Below are positions 44,356 through 52,635 of a DNA stretch of 64,000 nucleotides, in pieces. The notes beneath the pieces are model-generated. The model had not been told where the DNA came from and did not search any database. It saw nothing but the letters and a program-made list of their open reading frames with translations. The stretch spans positions 251,501 to 315,500 of the forward strand of contig JADJXL010000016.1 in NCBI GenBank assembly GCA_016715885.1, read 5' to 3'. This DNA comes from Polyangiaceae bacterium. Lineage in GTDB: Bacteria; Myxococcota_A; Polyangia; Polyangiales; Polyangiaceae. The position numbers were made by a program, and so were the translations under genes. Within the stretch, counting starts at the first letter, position 1. Each line of letters begins with the position of its first letter.

Positions 44356-45300
44356 ATGCCAGGTGACGACGATGGTCCCTCCGCAGGTGCCATCGTTCGT
44401 GCACGGAGTCGTATACAAGTGCGTCGTTTTGCAGGGCCAGTGGCGTACGCCGAGCAGCTCTCGCATTTGCGCATCGCACACTTGACGGACTTGCATGTCG
44501 GCCGAGTGACGCCGTGGGCCGTTCAACTCGCAGCCGTCGATTTGACGAACGAAGAGAAGCCGGACTTGGTGCTGCTGACGGGTGACTTCGTTTGTCACAG
44601 CCAGGAATATCTCGATCGCCTCGAGTACCTCATTTCGCGTTTTCAGGTGCCCGTCATGGCGGTGCTCGGCAATCACGACTATTGGTCGGGCGCGGATGAA
44701 GTTCGTCTGGCGCTGCGTCGTGGTGGTGCCGAGGTGCTGGACAATCGACACACGCTCATCGGTCTGCGCCATCAGATGTTGCAGGTCGTCGGCTTGGATG
44801 ATGCGTACACGGGTCACGCGCGTCGGGACGAAGCACTCAAGGGACTACGCAAGGACCTTCCCTCGATAGCGATGTCGCACATCGCAGAAGAAGCGGATGG
44901 ACTGTGGTTTCACGGGGTGCCGCTCGTATTGTCCGGACACACCCATGCTGGTCAGATCACGCTGGCGCGTTTGCATGAGCTCGCGCTCGGGAAGTTGGCG
45001 GGGCACAGGTACGTTCACGGCTTGTATGGGAGCCGGAAAAACGGCGGTGATCACCCGGGAGCGGTGTACGTTGGCGCGGGTATCGGCGCGTCGGTGATGC
45101 CGCTTCGGCTAGGTGAGCGAGGCCAGCGCGAAGTGGCGATTTTCGAGCTGGGATACGAACCGGGGACCATCGAAGAGCATCACGCCGAGCAAGCGCCTTT
45201 GCCAGGCCGTCCGCCGTCGGCGCGGGTGATGGCCAAGCGAGCTGCGGCGGTCATCGAGAAGCGTGAAAAGCGCGAGCGAAAAGCCGGGCGAAACCCGTGA
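44356..45300 (+). CDS. Metallophosphoesterase
   Basis: The ~314-residue product has all calcineurin-like phosphoesterase motifs: TDLHVG (residues ~44-49), LTGDFV, GNHDYW, and SGHTHAGQ near the C-terminal third. Two metal ions should be bound by these Asp/His/Asn residues. The closest family is the YaeI/UDP-2,3-diacylglucosamine hydrolase-type or general membrane phosphodiesterase group, but no hydrophobic anchor is seen. The last ~40 residues are basic (EKREKRERKAGRNP). ATG at 44356 is chosen; an in-frame GTG at 44299 would add 19 residues. The convergent peroxiredoxin starts its stop 7 bases away. Confidence 0.87.
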   Translation: MPGDDDGPSAGAIVRARSRIQVRRFAGPVAYAEQLSHLRIAHLTDLHVGRVTPWAVQLAAVDLTNEEKPDLVLLTGDFVCHSQEYLDRLEYLISRFQVPVMAVLGNHDYWSGADEVRLALRRGGAEVLDNRHTLIGLRHQMLQVVGLDDAYTGHARRDEALKGLRKDLPSIAMSHIAEEADGLWFHGVPLVLSGHTHAGQITLARLHELALGKLAGHRYVHGLYGSRKNGGDHPGAVYVGAGIGASVMPLRLGERGQREVAIFELGYEPGTIEEHHAEQAPLPGRPPSARVMAKRAAAVIEKREKRERKAGRNP

Positions 45301-45306
45301 TGGCGT

Positions 45307-45795
45307 TCATGCCTGCGGAATGACTGGCGGCCTCTGCGCCTCGAACTTGTCGTGAACGAAGAGAAGCACGTCGTCGCGGTGCTGCTGCACGTCGAGCTCG
45401 TGGTGAAAGATCGCCTCGATGGTCATGTCGGGTCCGATCACGAACGTGTATCGCCGTGCCAGACCTACGATGGGCCAGAGCACGCCGTAGGCTTTCGCGA
45501 TGCGTTTGTCCGCGTCCGCAATCAGCGGAAAGGGCACGCGAAGCTCGCCCGCAAAGCGACATTGCGTATCGAACTCGTCGGTGCTTACGCCGACCAGATT
45601 TGCGCCGGCAAGAAGCAGCTCGTTGAAGTTGTCGGTGAACGTTCGAGTTTCTTTGGTGCAGTGAGGGGTGAAGGCTTTGGGAAAGAAGTAGACGACCGTA
45701 CACAGGCCGGTTTGCTCGGACAGGACGAACGGCGTTCCATTGTTTGTCTGGGCGGAGATCTCGGGTGCCCGATCACCCACTTTCAGCGAGCTCAT
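45307..45795 (-). CDS. Peroxiredoxin, BCP/PrxQ type
   Basis: The 162-residue thioredoxin-fold protein reduces hydrogen peroxide and alkyl hydroperoxides. The active-site motif is FPKAFTPHCTKET, with peroxidatic Cys46 and Thr43. The usual resolving Cys of BCP (five residues later) is absent: the sequence reads KETRTF. Another Cys is at about residue 79 (DTQCRF), so it may be a 1-Cys or atypical 2-Cys enzyme. The remaining length is as in the family. It is divergent from the lipoprotein at 46101 and convergent with the phosphoesterase. Confidence 0.88.
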   Translation of the reverse strand: MSSLKVGDRAPEISAQTNNGTPFVLSEQTGLCTVVYFFPKAFTPHCTKETRTFTDNFNELLLAGANLVGVSTDEFDTQCRFAGELRVPFPLIADADKRIAKAYGVLWPIVGLARRYTFVIGPDMTIEAIFHHELDVQQHRDDVLLFVHDKFEAQRPPVIPQA

Positions 45796-46100
45796 CTAGA
45801 TCGGCTCCATGGTAGCTTCGGACAGCGGCGGCGTCAGCGTTCTGTTTGCGAGGGTCGGCAGATTGGGCGCATCCGGTGCGAGACGATCCTCGCGTGCGCG
45901 TGCCCTAGAAACTCGCGTTTTCTCGCGGGGTTCGCTACCATCATCGCACGCGTGTTCCGACGAACTGCCCGGGCAAGCTCAGAGTACGGCGGCCACTCGT
46001 GGCTGTCGTGTCTTTCGTTGGGATACGGTTTCAACGGTTCATGCCCGGACAAGCCCTCCGTGCGCTGTGATGCGCCGAGCAGGGTAGGGAGAAGCTTTCG
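45796..46100. other. Divergent intergenic region without a gene
   Basis: About 305 bases separate the peroxiredoxin and Cys-rich lipoprotein genes. The right end holds GGGTAGGGAGAAGCTTTCG, a ribosome binding site for the latter. The region should hold promoters for both. A long minus-strand frame crosses it (45834-47120) but is Ala/His-rich, antisense to the lipoprotein, and not convincing. No RNA or repeat was seen. Confidence 0.4.
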
Positions 46101-47174
46101 ATGAAGCGAACTTCTTGGCTCTTGATCGTTCCGCTTGCGCTTGCTGCCGCCGTTGCCGCGCCCATGGCGTGTGTCGAATTCGATACGTACTCCCTCGACC
46201 CGACCGGCCCAGGTGGCGGCGGTACGGGTGGCATGGGTGGTTCGAGCACCGGTTCTGGCGGCATGACGACCTCGTCGAGCAGCAGCGGCGGTGACTGCAA
46301 AATGGTCGAGGATTGCATTGGCAATGCATGCAAGACTGCGATCGCGTGCGAAATGGGCACTTGCAAATGGGATTTCGCTGCGAATGGCACCAAGTCGGCC
46401 TCGCAACTCTATGGCGATTGCTTGGATCGAGTGTGCGATGGGGCCGGTGACTTCACGGATGTCAGTGGTGACGAGACGAAAGACAAGTACGTATGGGCAA
46501 ACCCGTGTTACACGAGCGCCTGCGGAAAAGACTACGACAAGGCCATGGCCAATGACGGCGTCACGTGTGAGACTCCGTGGGGCAATCCTGCAGGTACATG
46601 CAATAATTTCAAATGCGTCGAATGCACGCAGGAGTCCGAATGCGGGATGACTGAAACGTGCCAGAATGGCCGGTGCGTCCCGGTAAGCTGCGGCGACGGG
46701 CTGCTGAATGGCATGGGCGGCGCGGGCGGCGCGGGCGGCGCGGGCGGCATGGGCGGCATGGGCGGCGCGGGCGGTATGGGCGGCGCGGGCGGCATGGGCG
46801 GTGGCCTGCCTGGCCCAGAGACCGGTACCGATTGCGGTGGGCCCGAGTGCCAGCCTTGCGGTGAAGGCGAGGGGTGCAACACCTCCGACGATTGCGAGGG
46901 CGTTTGCGACACGTTGGTGAGCAAGTGTCTGGCCCCCTCGTGTTCCGATGGCAAGCTCAACAACGACGAAACGGATCGCGATTGTGGAGGCGCATGTGCC
47001 TCGGAAATGCCCCCCAAGAAATGCCCCGCGTTCTTCAAGTGCCTGTTCCCCACCGATTGCGAAAGCGGCGTGTGTTTCAAGGGAGCGTGTCAAGAGCCGA
47101 CCTGCTTTGATTTGACGCAAAACGGCAGCGAGACGAATGTCGATTGTGGTGGCTCCTGTGCGCCTTGCCAGTAA
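46101..47174 (+). CDS. Cysteine-rich surface lipoprotein with Gly-Met repeats
   Basis: The 357-residue product begins with a lipoprotein signal (APMAC, Cys24), followed by a Gly/Ser/Thr stalk. It contains about 30 Cys in small modules: DCIGNACKTAIACEMGTC, SQLYGDCLDRVCD, CVECTQESECGMTETCQNGRC, and repeated SCxDGxxNxxETxxDCGG units (four to five, e.g. SCSDGKLNNDETDRDCGG). These units are disulphide-rich modules seen in many myxobacterial surface lipoproteins. A tandem run of GGA/GGM triplets (residues ~204-235) separates two halves. It is paralogous to the gene at 47347. Function unknown, likely surface adhesion or recognition. Confidence 0.82.
   Translation: MKRTSWLLIVPLALAAAVAAPMACVEFDTYSLDPTGPGGGGTGGMGGSSTGSGGMTTSSSSSGGDCKMVEDCIGNACKTAIACEMGTCKWDFAANGTKSASQLYGDCLDRVCDGAGDFTDVSGDETKDKYVWANPCYTSACGKDYDKAMANDGVTCETPWGNPAGTCNNFKCVECTQESECGMTETCQNGRCVPVSCGDGLLNGMGGAGGAGGAGGMGGMGGAGGMGGAGGMGGGLPGPETGTDCGGPECQPCGEGEGCNTSDDCEGVCDTLVSKCLAPSCSDGKLNNDETDRDCGGACASEMPPKKCPAFFKCLFPTDCESGVCFKGACQEPTCFDLTQNGSETNVDCGGSCAPCQ
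46710..46805 (+). repeat. Tandem 9-bp repeats encoding GGA/GGM
   Basis: The segment is a run of GGCGCGGGC and GGCATGGGC-type 9-bp units coding for GAG and GMG tripeptides inside the lipoprotein. Several adjacent units are identical in DNA, including synonymous positions, which points to recent slippage rather than protein-level selection only. Confidence 0.75.
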
Positions 47175-47346
47175 TCGAGCCGGTGCGCTCCTGCGTCAGA
47201 AGCGCCGTCATCTCACGTGAAAACGCCTGACTCTCCGATGATTGTCAATGTGGGGCGCTGCATCGAAAACTGCGCGATACCCACGGTCGAATGAACGCGA
47301 GTGAACAACTCACCGCGCCTGTCGCGGTACGGGAGGAATCCTTGTC

Positions 47347-48321
47347 ATGAAAATCGAACGGGCTTGGTTCTTTGTTGCATGCTTCGGTGTCGTTGCCGCG
47401 CATTTCGTGGGATGCAGTGATCCCCCTGAGGTCACGACTCCGCCAACCAGTTCGTCTTCCGGCAGCAGCAGCGGCGACGGTGGCGCCGGTGGTTCGGGCG
47501 GAGGCGGCGCCGGCGGCGGGTCCAGCTCCAGCAGCGGCATGCCGCCAGAGTGCACGACGGCCGCCGATTGCACGAATCACGGCACGGCGGACTTTTGCGG
47601 CGAACCCGAATGCTCCGATGGCAAATGCGGCCGCAAAGGATTGCAAGCCCCCGGTACTCCATTGCCGTCGCAGCTCTATGGCGATTGCCTCGAACGGCAA
47701 TGCGACAGCTCGTTCAACATTGCCGAGGTCGCGGCAGACGACGTTTACGACGACGCCAAAGAATGCACCACCGACGTCTGCACCAATGGCGTGCTTTCCC
47801 ATGAACCCGTCGCGCAAGGAACTCTCTGCACGCAGCCCACCGGTGCTCAGGGTATTTGTGACGGAACCGGCGCCTGCGTGACGTGCCTCGACGGCGTTCA
47901 AAGCTGCACGGGCTCGTTCGTGTGCCAAATGAATACGTGCGTCAACATGAAATGCACCAATACCATTCAAGATCCCGGCGAAAGTGACGTCGATTGCGGT
48001 GCTGTCGGCTGCTTGCCGTGCGCGGACGGGCTAAAATGCACGAATTTCACGCAATGCGCGAGCAGCGTGTGCACGAATGGCATGTGCGCGGCACCAAGCT
48101 GCTCCGATGCCTTCAAAAACGGCAACGAAACCGGCTTCGACTGCGGCGGTGCCGATTGCAACAAATGCGCCGACAACGAAGGATGCGTCACGCCGAACGA
48201 TTGTCAAAGCGGTGTGTGCAAAGCCGGTGTGTGCATTCCCCCGACCTGCACCGATGCTGTGCAAAACGCCGACGAGGGCGGCATCGATTGCGGCGGAGCC
48301 TGCCCGACGCCCTGCCCGTAA
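47347..48321 (+). CDS. Cysteine-rich surface lipoprotein, paralogue of the previous gene
   Basis: The 324-residue product has lipobox FVGC (Cys23), then a Gly/Ser stalk and about 35 Cys. The shared marks with the gene at 46101 are SQLYGDCLxRxCD, a CVTC/CVEC segment and several units ending in ETxxDCGG or DVDCG (GESDVDCGAVGCLPC, GNETGFDCGGADCNKC, ADEGGIDCGGACPTPC). These tandem copies suggest duplication of an ancestral lipoprotein. The start ATG at 47347 has GGAGG 10 bases upstream. It lies 172 bases after the first copy and may be transcribed separately. The modules probably form disulphide-stabilised surface domains. Confidence 0.82.
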   Translation: MKIERAWFFVACFGVVAAHFVGCSDPPEVTTPPTSSSSGSSSGDGGAGGSGGGGAGGGSSSSSGMPPECTTAADCTNHGTADFCGEPECSDGKCGRKGLQAPGTPLPSQLYGDCLERQCDSSFNIAEVAADDVYDDAKECTTDVCTNGVLSHEPVAQGTLCTQPTGAQGICDGTGACVTCLDGVQSCTGSFVCQMNTCVNMKCTNTIQDPGESDVDCGAVGCLPCADGLKCTNFTQCASSVCTNGMCAAPSCSDAFKNGNETGFDCGGADCNKCADNEGCVTPNDCQSGVCKAGVCIPPTCTDAVQNADEGGIDCGGACPTPCP

Positions 48322-48339
48322 TTCCAACCTCGACCCTCC

Positions 48340-48690
48340 ATGCCGCGTAGCGTCCCCATCCCCACCGATTGCCTGCTCTGCGGGACGTGCTGCTTCTCCA
48401 CTCTGCCCGAATACATCCGCGTCTTCGGCGTCGATTACGATCGCATGGACGACGAAGCGAAGTCCTTCACGCATTTCATCGGCAATCGCTGCTTCATGCA
48501 AATTCACGAAGGACACTGCGCTGCATTGGCCATCGAATCGAGCGGCCGCTTCGTTTGTCGCATCTACCCGATGCGGCCAGACGTTTGTCGGTCGCTCGAA
48601 CGCGGGTCGGGCGCTTGCGCTGGAGAATTGATTGACAAACGCGAACGACCCCTGCTCGCGCTCGAGGCGCTCTTGCGCAGTCGCAAGTAA
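48340..48690 (+). CDS. YkgJ-family cysteine cluster protein
   Basis: The 116-residue product has the YkgJ (zinc- or iron-chelating) pattern: CLLCGTCC near residue 11-18, NRCFMQIHEGHC, FVCRIYPMRPDVCRSLE and GACAGEL. These Cys are thought to bind zinc or an iron-sulphur cluster. The family's biochemical role is unclear. It lies 18 bases after the Cys-rich lipoprotein and ends at the start of dispersed repeat copy 2. The complete family length is about 100-130 residues, so it is intact. Confidence 0.88.
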   Translation: MPRSVPIPTDCLLCGTCCFSTLPEYIRVFGVDYDRMDDEAKSFTHFIGNRCFMQIHEGHCAALAIESSGRFVCRIYPMRPDVCRSLERGSGACAGELIDKRERPLLALEALLRSRK

Positions 48691-48714
48691 AGCGCCGTTC
48701 AATTTGAACAAAGC

Positions 48715-48865
48715 AAAATCGGGGGTTTGGGGGGCCGAGCCTCGCCGTGCTTTTGCGAAGCAAAAGCACCGGGAGGCGAGCCTCGGCCCCCCAACGTTAA
48801 CCAAGCCTCGCGCGGCGCGCGTCCCACGCGCGCGAAGCGAGCGTGCAAATTCTGGCCCGGATTCA
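48715..48865. repeat. Dispersed intergenic repeat, copy 2 (convergent 3' ends)
   Basis: The core 48804-48865 matches copy 1 at 58 of 62 bases and ends at the stop codon (48863-48865) of the pseudokinase gene. The hairpin GCGCGCGT-CCC-ACGCGCGC is at 48815-48833. Upstream is a nested inverted repeat: outer arms 48729-48746 and 48775-48792 (17 of 18 pair) around an inner perfect hairpin GTGCTTTTGC-GAA-GCAAAAGCAC (48747-48769). Copy 1 lacks this inner part, as if deleted between AGCCTCG repeats. It lies between convergent genes and could form a strong terminator. Confidence 0.78.
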
Positions 48866-50200
48866 CGGCGAGGAAGGGGCTGCGTCCACACCTGCATCCA
48901 CGTTTGCCGCGGGCGCGCGACGCTCGACACGCATCGTCACATCCACCAACACAGTTTGTCCTGGTGCAACCATAATTTCGCGTTTTTCGTCGGGCGCATT
49001 CGGATGCTTGAACGTCACGTAATGACGCCCCGCAGAAACGACGATCGGCTTGGCCATTGGCGTCACGTCCACCGTGCGGCCATCCACGACCACTTCTGCC
49101 CACGGTCGCGCCAATACGCGTAAAAATCCCCGCTCCGATTCATGCATGTTTTCTTCGGCAATACGTGAAATCTCCCCACCGCCAGAAGCGACCTCGATGG
49201 CCACGGCTCCTACGATGACGAGCAAAAAGAGCCCTCCGAGCTGCCATGCCAACGGGCGTAGTGCCAATCGGGACGCCGCTTTTTTTCGATGCCGCCGGAC
49301 CTTGTCCTCGACCAGCATCTCCCCAAGATTTGCCTGCGCGAGCGCTCGCGTCACGAGAACCGGCAATGGTGAATTCGATAATGCATCGAGTGCTTCGTCG
49401 AGCGCCGTCGCCAATGCTTCGCCGTCGTCGAAGCGTTCCTCGGGGCGTTTGGCAAGACAACGAAAAACAGCGTGCGAAAGCACTTCGGGAATTTTTACCC
49501 CGTGAGCTGAAAATGGCGACGGCTCCTCGCTGCGAATTCGGCGCGAAAGCTCGGTGGGCGACGGTTTTCCATCATCCCATGGCCCCTGTCCGCAAAGCAT
49601 TTCATACAGGACGACACCCAAAGAAAAAACATCCGATTGCGGCGTCGCGGGCTCCCCCATGATCCGCTCGGGGGACATGTATCGATGCCCATGAATCACT
49701 TCGGTGCGCTCGAAACGCTCCGCGGAACCCCCCAATTCTTCGGCCGCTTCAAAATCCAAAAGAACGACGCGTCCGTCCGGCGAAATCACGATTCCGCGCG
49801 GCTCCACATTTCGATGCACGATGCGTCGCGCGTGCGCATGACCGAGTCCATGCGCAACTTCGAGCGCAATGGCGACGGCAGTCGGCACTTCGAGCCTCCG
49901 GGACTGCTGGAGAATGGCAGCGAGCGACGGGCCATCGACATATTCGAGCGCCACCCATGTCGGATCGGAATCGGACGACACGTCGAGCAGGCGCGGAATG
50001 GAAACATGCGCCAAGCGGCTCAGTATCTTCGCTTCACGGCCAAGCGTGGCTGCGAGCGGCGAGCCTTCTGCAAGGCTCGTTTTCAATGTTTTTAAAAGAA
50101 CGATGCGCCCCAGCCGCTCATGTTCGGCACGATGAAGCGACGCAATGCTACCTTCTGCCAATCGCTCCCGAATTCGATAAGGTCCCACGTGCGCCGGCAC
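48863..50200 (-). CDS. Ser/Thr kinase-like protein, probable pseudokinase, with PEGA domain
   Basis: The 445-residue protein has a Hanks-type kinase fold but lacks catalytic residues. The glycine loop is degenerate (LAEGSIASLHRAE), the HRDLKPDN loop reads HRNVEPRGIVI (Asp to Asn, Lys to Glu, Asn to Gly) and DFG reads DFE. The VAIK Lys appears kept (VLLKTLK), as is the SPER and DVFSLGVVLYEML. A transmembrane helix (LGGLFLLVIVGAVAIEVA) near 322-340 is followed by a PEGA-like domain (~365-430, PWAEVVVDGRTVDVTP). It should be a membrane pseudokinase that scaffolds or senses. It lies 12 bases after the mutase-like gene. Confidence 0.88.
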   Translation of the reverse strand: MPAHVGPYRIRERLAEGSIASLHRAEHERLGRIVLLKTLKTSLAEGSPLAATLGREAKILSRLAHVSIPRLLDVSSDSDPTWVALEYVDGPSLAAILQQSRRLEVPTAVAIALEVAHGLGHAHARRIVHRNVEPRGIVISPDGRVVLLDFEAAEELGGSAERFERTEVIHGHRYMSPERIMGEPATPQSDVFSLGVVLYEMLCGQGPWDDGKPSPTELSRRIRSEEPSPFSAHGVKIPEVLSHAVFRCLAKRPEERFDDGEALATALDEALDALSNSPLPVLVTRALAQANLGEMLVEDKVRRHRKKAASRLALRPLAWQLGGLFLLVIVGAVAIEVASGGGEISRIAEENMHESERGFLRVLARPWAEVVVDGRTVDVTPMAKPIVVSAGRHYVTFKHPNAPDEKREIMVAPGQTVLVDVTMRVERRAPAANVDAGVDAAPSSP

Positions 50201-50212
50201 AAGGAGCTCCCC

Positions 50213-51775
50213 TTATCGCGCCGAGCGTAGCGACCGCCCCGTCATGGCCTCGGGTTTGGCAATTCCAAGCACGTCGAGCACCGTCGGAGCCACGTCTGCA
50301 AGCTGTCCGCCGGACACGAGCGACGCGCCTGTGTCGGATGGGTTTGCATAGAAAAACGGCGTCGGGTTTGTCGTGTGTAAACCTCGAGGTTTGCCCTCGG
50401 CGTCGATCATCTCTTCCGCTGCCCCATGCGTGCCGACGACGAAGAGCACGCCACCAGCCGCTTCCGCAGCGCTCGCAATCGTCCCGATCGCCGCGTCGAT
50501 CGCTTCGATCGCCTCGATCGCTGCGCCAAGATCACCTCGACGCGCAGCACGATCCGCCGCACCAAAGTTCACCACGACAAACGCATGCGTCCCTTCACGG
50601 AGCGCTCGCTCCGCTGCCGCAGCTTGTTCACCCTCTGCCACGATCGTCACCGCGTCGTTCGAACGCACGCCTCCATCGAAGAAGCGCGACACGTGCATCG
50701 CACGATCGGCCGTTGCGATACGCAGCCCGGACAAACTCGCACCGCTCGTCGCTTCACCGAGCGTGCCGCTCATCGGCTGGCGCGGAAATGCCGCCAGCAC
50801 ATGCTCGAGTGCAGGGTCGATTTCGGTCAGCGAGAGCAGTCCAAATTCGTCGAAAGCTCGTACGGGTTTGCCCCGCTCCGTCAGGAACTCGACGACGTCC
50901 TCCGGGATGTTCTGACGGACGAACATCGACGCGAGCTGACGCGCGCGGTCTGGCCGGTGAAACAGGAACATGCCCGCTTCTTCGCCGATCCACTGCCAGA
51001 CCAGTTTGTCGGCAGTGAAGTCCGCCATGTAGTCGCCCTTCATGCCCTCGTAGTCCCCGATGCGTACCGGCTCGATCGTCCCATCGGTGCGCTTCTTGTC
51101 GTACGCCGCGCGCAGCGCATCGTGCACTGTCTCTTTCGTGTCCACGGACCCGCGCACGATCGCCTCGTAGACGCGCTTCGTCGCTTCCCAATCACCGCTG
51201 CGATCCATCGCGAACGATGCTCCCGAGATGGTGCCGATCGTGCCGCGTTCCTCGAGTGAAAACAGCAGCGAATCGAGCAGCCGCGTCGCGCTCTTCGGAG
51301 CACTCGGCCGCTCTTCCAGAAACACGTGCACACACACGCGCGCATCGTTCGCCTCGCACACACGCAAGAGCGTGTGCAGGTGGCTCATCGACGCATGAGC
51401 GCTCGCATCCGAGAGCGGCATGAACAAGTGCAGGCGACACTTCCGATCGGCCGCGATCCACATCGCCCGTTCGATGATCTTGTTCTCGCCGAACTTCTTG
51501 CTCGCGATGACCCGATCGATCTCCGCTGAAGCCGGACGAGGCACTCGACCCGTACCAATCGCTTCGCACCCGAGCGCCCCCGTGCCCGGTTTGTCCGCTG
51601 CAAACCCCACGGCTTCGCCGCTTGCGGAAAGGTTCGTCCGAGCAAACCGTTGCGCGAGACCATCGAGGTGCGGCGTTTTCGCGAGACGAACCGCGTTGCC
51701 TTCCGCCTCGTCCCGATCACCTACTCCATCGAGCAAGCACAAAACCACGGGGCCTGTTTTTCGCGGTGCGTCCAT
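50213..51775 (-). CDS. iPGM-like (alkaline-phosphatase fold) protein, probably catalytically dead
   Basis: The 520-residue product aligns along its length with cofactor-independent phosphoglycerate mutase (GpmI; usual length ~510). Shared marks are PVVLCLLDGVGDRDEAEGNA, SASGEAVGF, MDRSGDWEATKRVYEAI, FHRPDRARQ and HTTNPTPFF. Several active-site residues are changed: GNSEVGH (nucleophile Ser) reads GTGALGC; the DMVGH motif reads DRAARRG (His lost); ADHGNA reads GTHGAA (Asp lost). Mutase activity is therefore unlikely. AGAAGGG lies upstream of the ATG. It lies 15 bases after rnhA and 12 before the pseudokinase, probably in one operon. The gene could have kept a binding or regulatory role. Confidence 0.88.
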   Translation of the reverse strand: MDAPRKTGPVVLCLLDGVGDRDEAEGNAVRLAKTPHLDGLAQRFARTNLSASGEAVGFAADKPGTGALGCEAIGTGRVPRPASAEIDRVIASKKFGENKIIERAMWIAADRKCRLHLFMPLSDASAHASMSHLHTLLRVCEANDARVCVHVFLEERPSAPKSATRLLDSLLFSLEERGTIGTISGASFAMDRSGDWEATKRVYEAIVRGSVDTKETVHDALRAAYDKKRTDGTIEPVRIGDYEGMKGDYMADFTADKLVWQWIGEEAGMFLFHRPDRARQLASMFVRQNIPEDVVEFLTERGKPVRAFDEFGLLSLTEIDPALEHVLAAFPRQPMSGTLGEATSGASLSGLRIATADRAMHVSRFFDGGVRSNDAVTIVAEGEQAAAAERALREGTHAFVVVNFGAADRAARRGDLGAAIEAIEAIDAAIGTIASAAEAAGGVLFVVGTHGAAEEMIDAEGKPRGLHTTNPTPFFYANPSDTGASLVSGGQLADVAPTVLDVLGIAKPEAMTGRSLRSAR

Positions 51776-51790
51776 GTCTTGCCCTTCTCC

Positions 51791-52540
51791 CTACGCGCTC
51801 GCTTCACCGCCCGTCTCGCGGCGAGTCTTGCGCCGCGAGCGTATGGCTTCTCGGGCCAGCTCGTCGGCGCGTTCATTTCCCGAAACACCAGAATGCCCAG
51901 GAACGTACACGAGCTTCGTCTTTTTGCGTTCGGAGAGAGCTCGTTTCACGCTCGCCACGAGCTCCTGATTTGCCTTTGCTTTCCAGCCTTTTTGGAGCAC
52001 GCCGATGGCGTATTGACTGTCGGTGTAGACAGTCATCGGCGTCTCGGCGGGAACTTCACCCACGGCCCGCAAGATCGCCGTGAGCTCGGCGATGTTGTTC
52101 GTTCCTTCGCCAAGGTACTCGCTCAGCTCGATCCGCCTCGGCCCATCGACGATCATGACGCCGAGCCCTGCGGGGCCAGGATTGCCCGTGCAAGCGCCAT
52201 CGGCGTACGCGATCACTTGCCCAGCGGGTGGTGGTGGAGCGTTTTCGTGCGCTGCTTTCGCCGCTGCTTTTCTTTCTTCCGACGTCGACGCAGCCCCTCC
52301 GGCCTTCGTCGTCTTCGCCGACGTTTCCTTTTTTTCAACGGTTTCGGCCGGTCCACATGCGTCGTCGGGCAAGACCTCGCCCGCGATGACGCTCAGGTTG
52401 TCCTCCCGAGCTCCGTATTTCCGCCCGTCGTTCGGTTTGTACCGAACTTCGACACGGCCCCCGTCTGCAACGAGCCTTCCCGCTTCGTCGGCTCGAGCAA
52501 ACACCTTTTGACCTCGTAACAATGCGCGTACCCAGGGCAC
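51791..52540 (-). CDS. rnhA: Ribonuclease HI with N-terminal extension
   Basis: The 249-residue protein degrades RNA in RNA-DNA hybrids. The C-terminal ~145 residues hold the DEDD catalytic residues: YADGACTGNPG (Asp), TNNIAELTA (Glu), VYTDSQYAIG (Asp) and HSGVSGNERADELA (His, Asp). The ~105-residue N-terminal part is unusual: a small beta-rich stretch (VFARADEAGRLVADGGRVEV, KYGAREDNLSVI) and a charged Lys/Ala linker, not the eukaryotic hybrid-binding domain. The start is GTG (52540). It is followed 15 bases later by the phosphoglycerate-mutase-like gene and is divergent from the SDR. Confidence 0.9.
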   Translation of the reverse strand: MPWVRALLRGQKVFARADEAGRLVADGGRVEVRYKPNDGRKYGAREDNLSVIAGEVLPDDACGPAETVEKKETSAKTTKAGGAASTSEERKAAAKAAHENAPPPPAGQVIAYADGACTGNPGPAGLGVMIVDGPRRIELSEYLGEGTNNIAELTAILRAVGEVPAETPMTVYTDSQYAIGVLQKGWKAKANQELVASVKRALSERKKTKLVYVPGHSGVSGNERADELAREAIRSRRKTRRETGGEASA

Positions 52541-52635
52541 GGGCGCACCTTGCCACGAACGTTTGCAGAAGCCACCCCCCGCGTAGCGCGAGCTTCCCCC
52601 GTGACAGGAGCCCGCCTTCGTTGTAAACGCCGCAT

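Noticed and set aside
45834..47120. 428-residue minus-strand open frame opposite the Cys-rich lipoprotein.
   Set aside because: Ala/His/Thr-rich antisense of repetitive DNA, and the plus strand has a signal peptide, lipobox and conserved modules.
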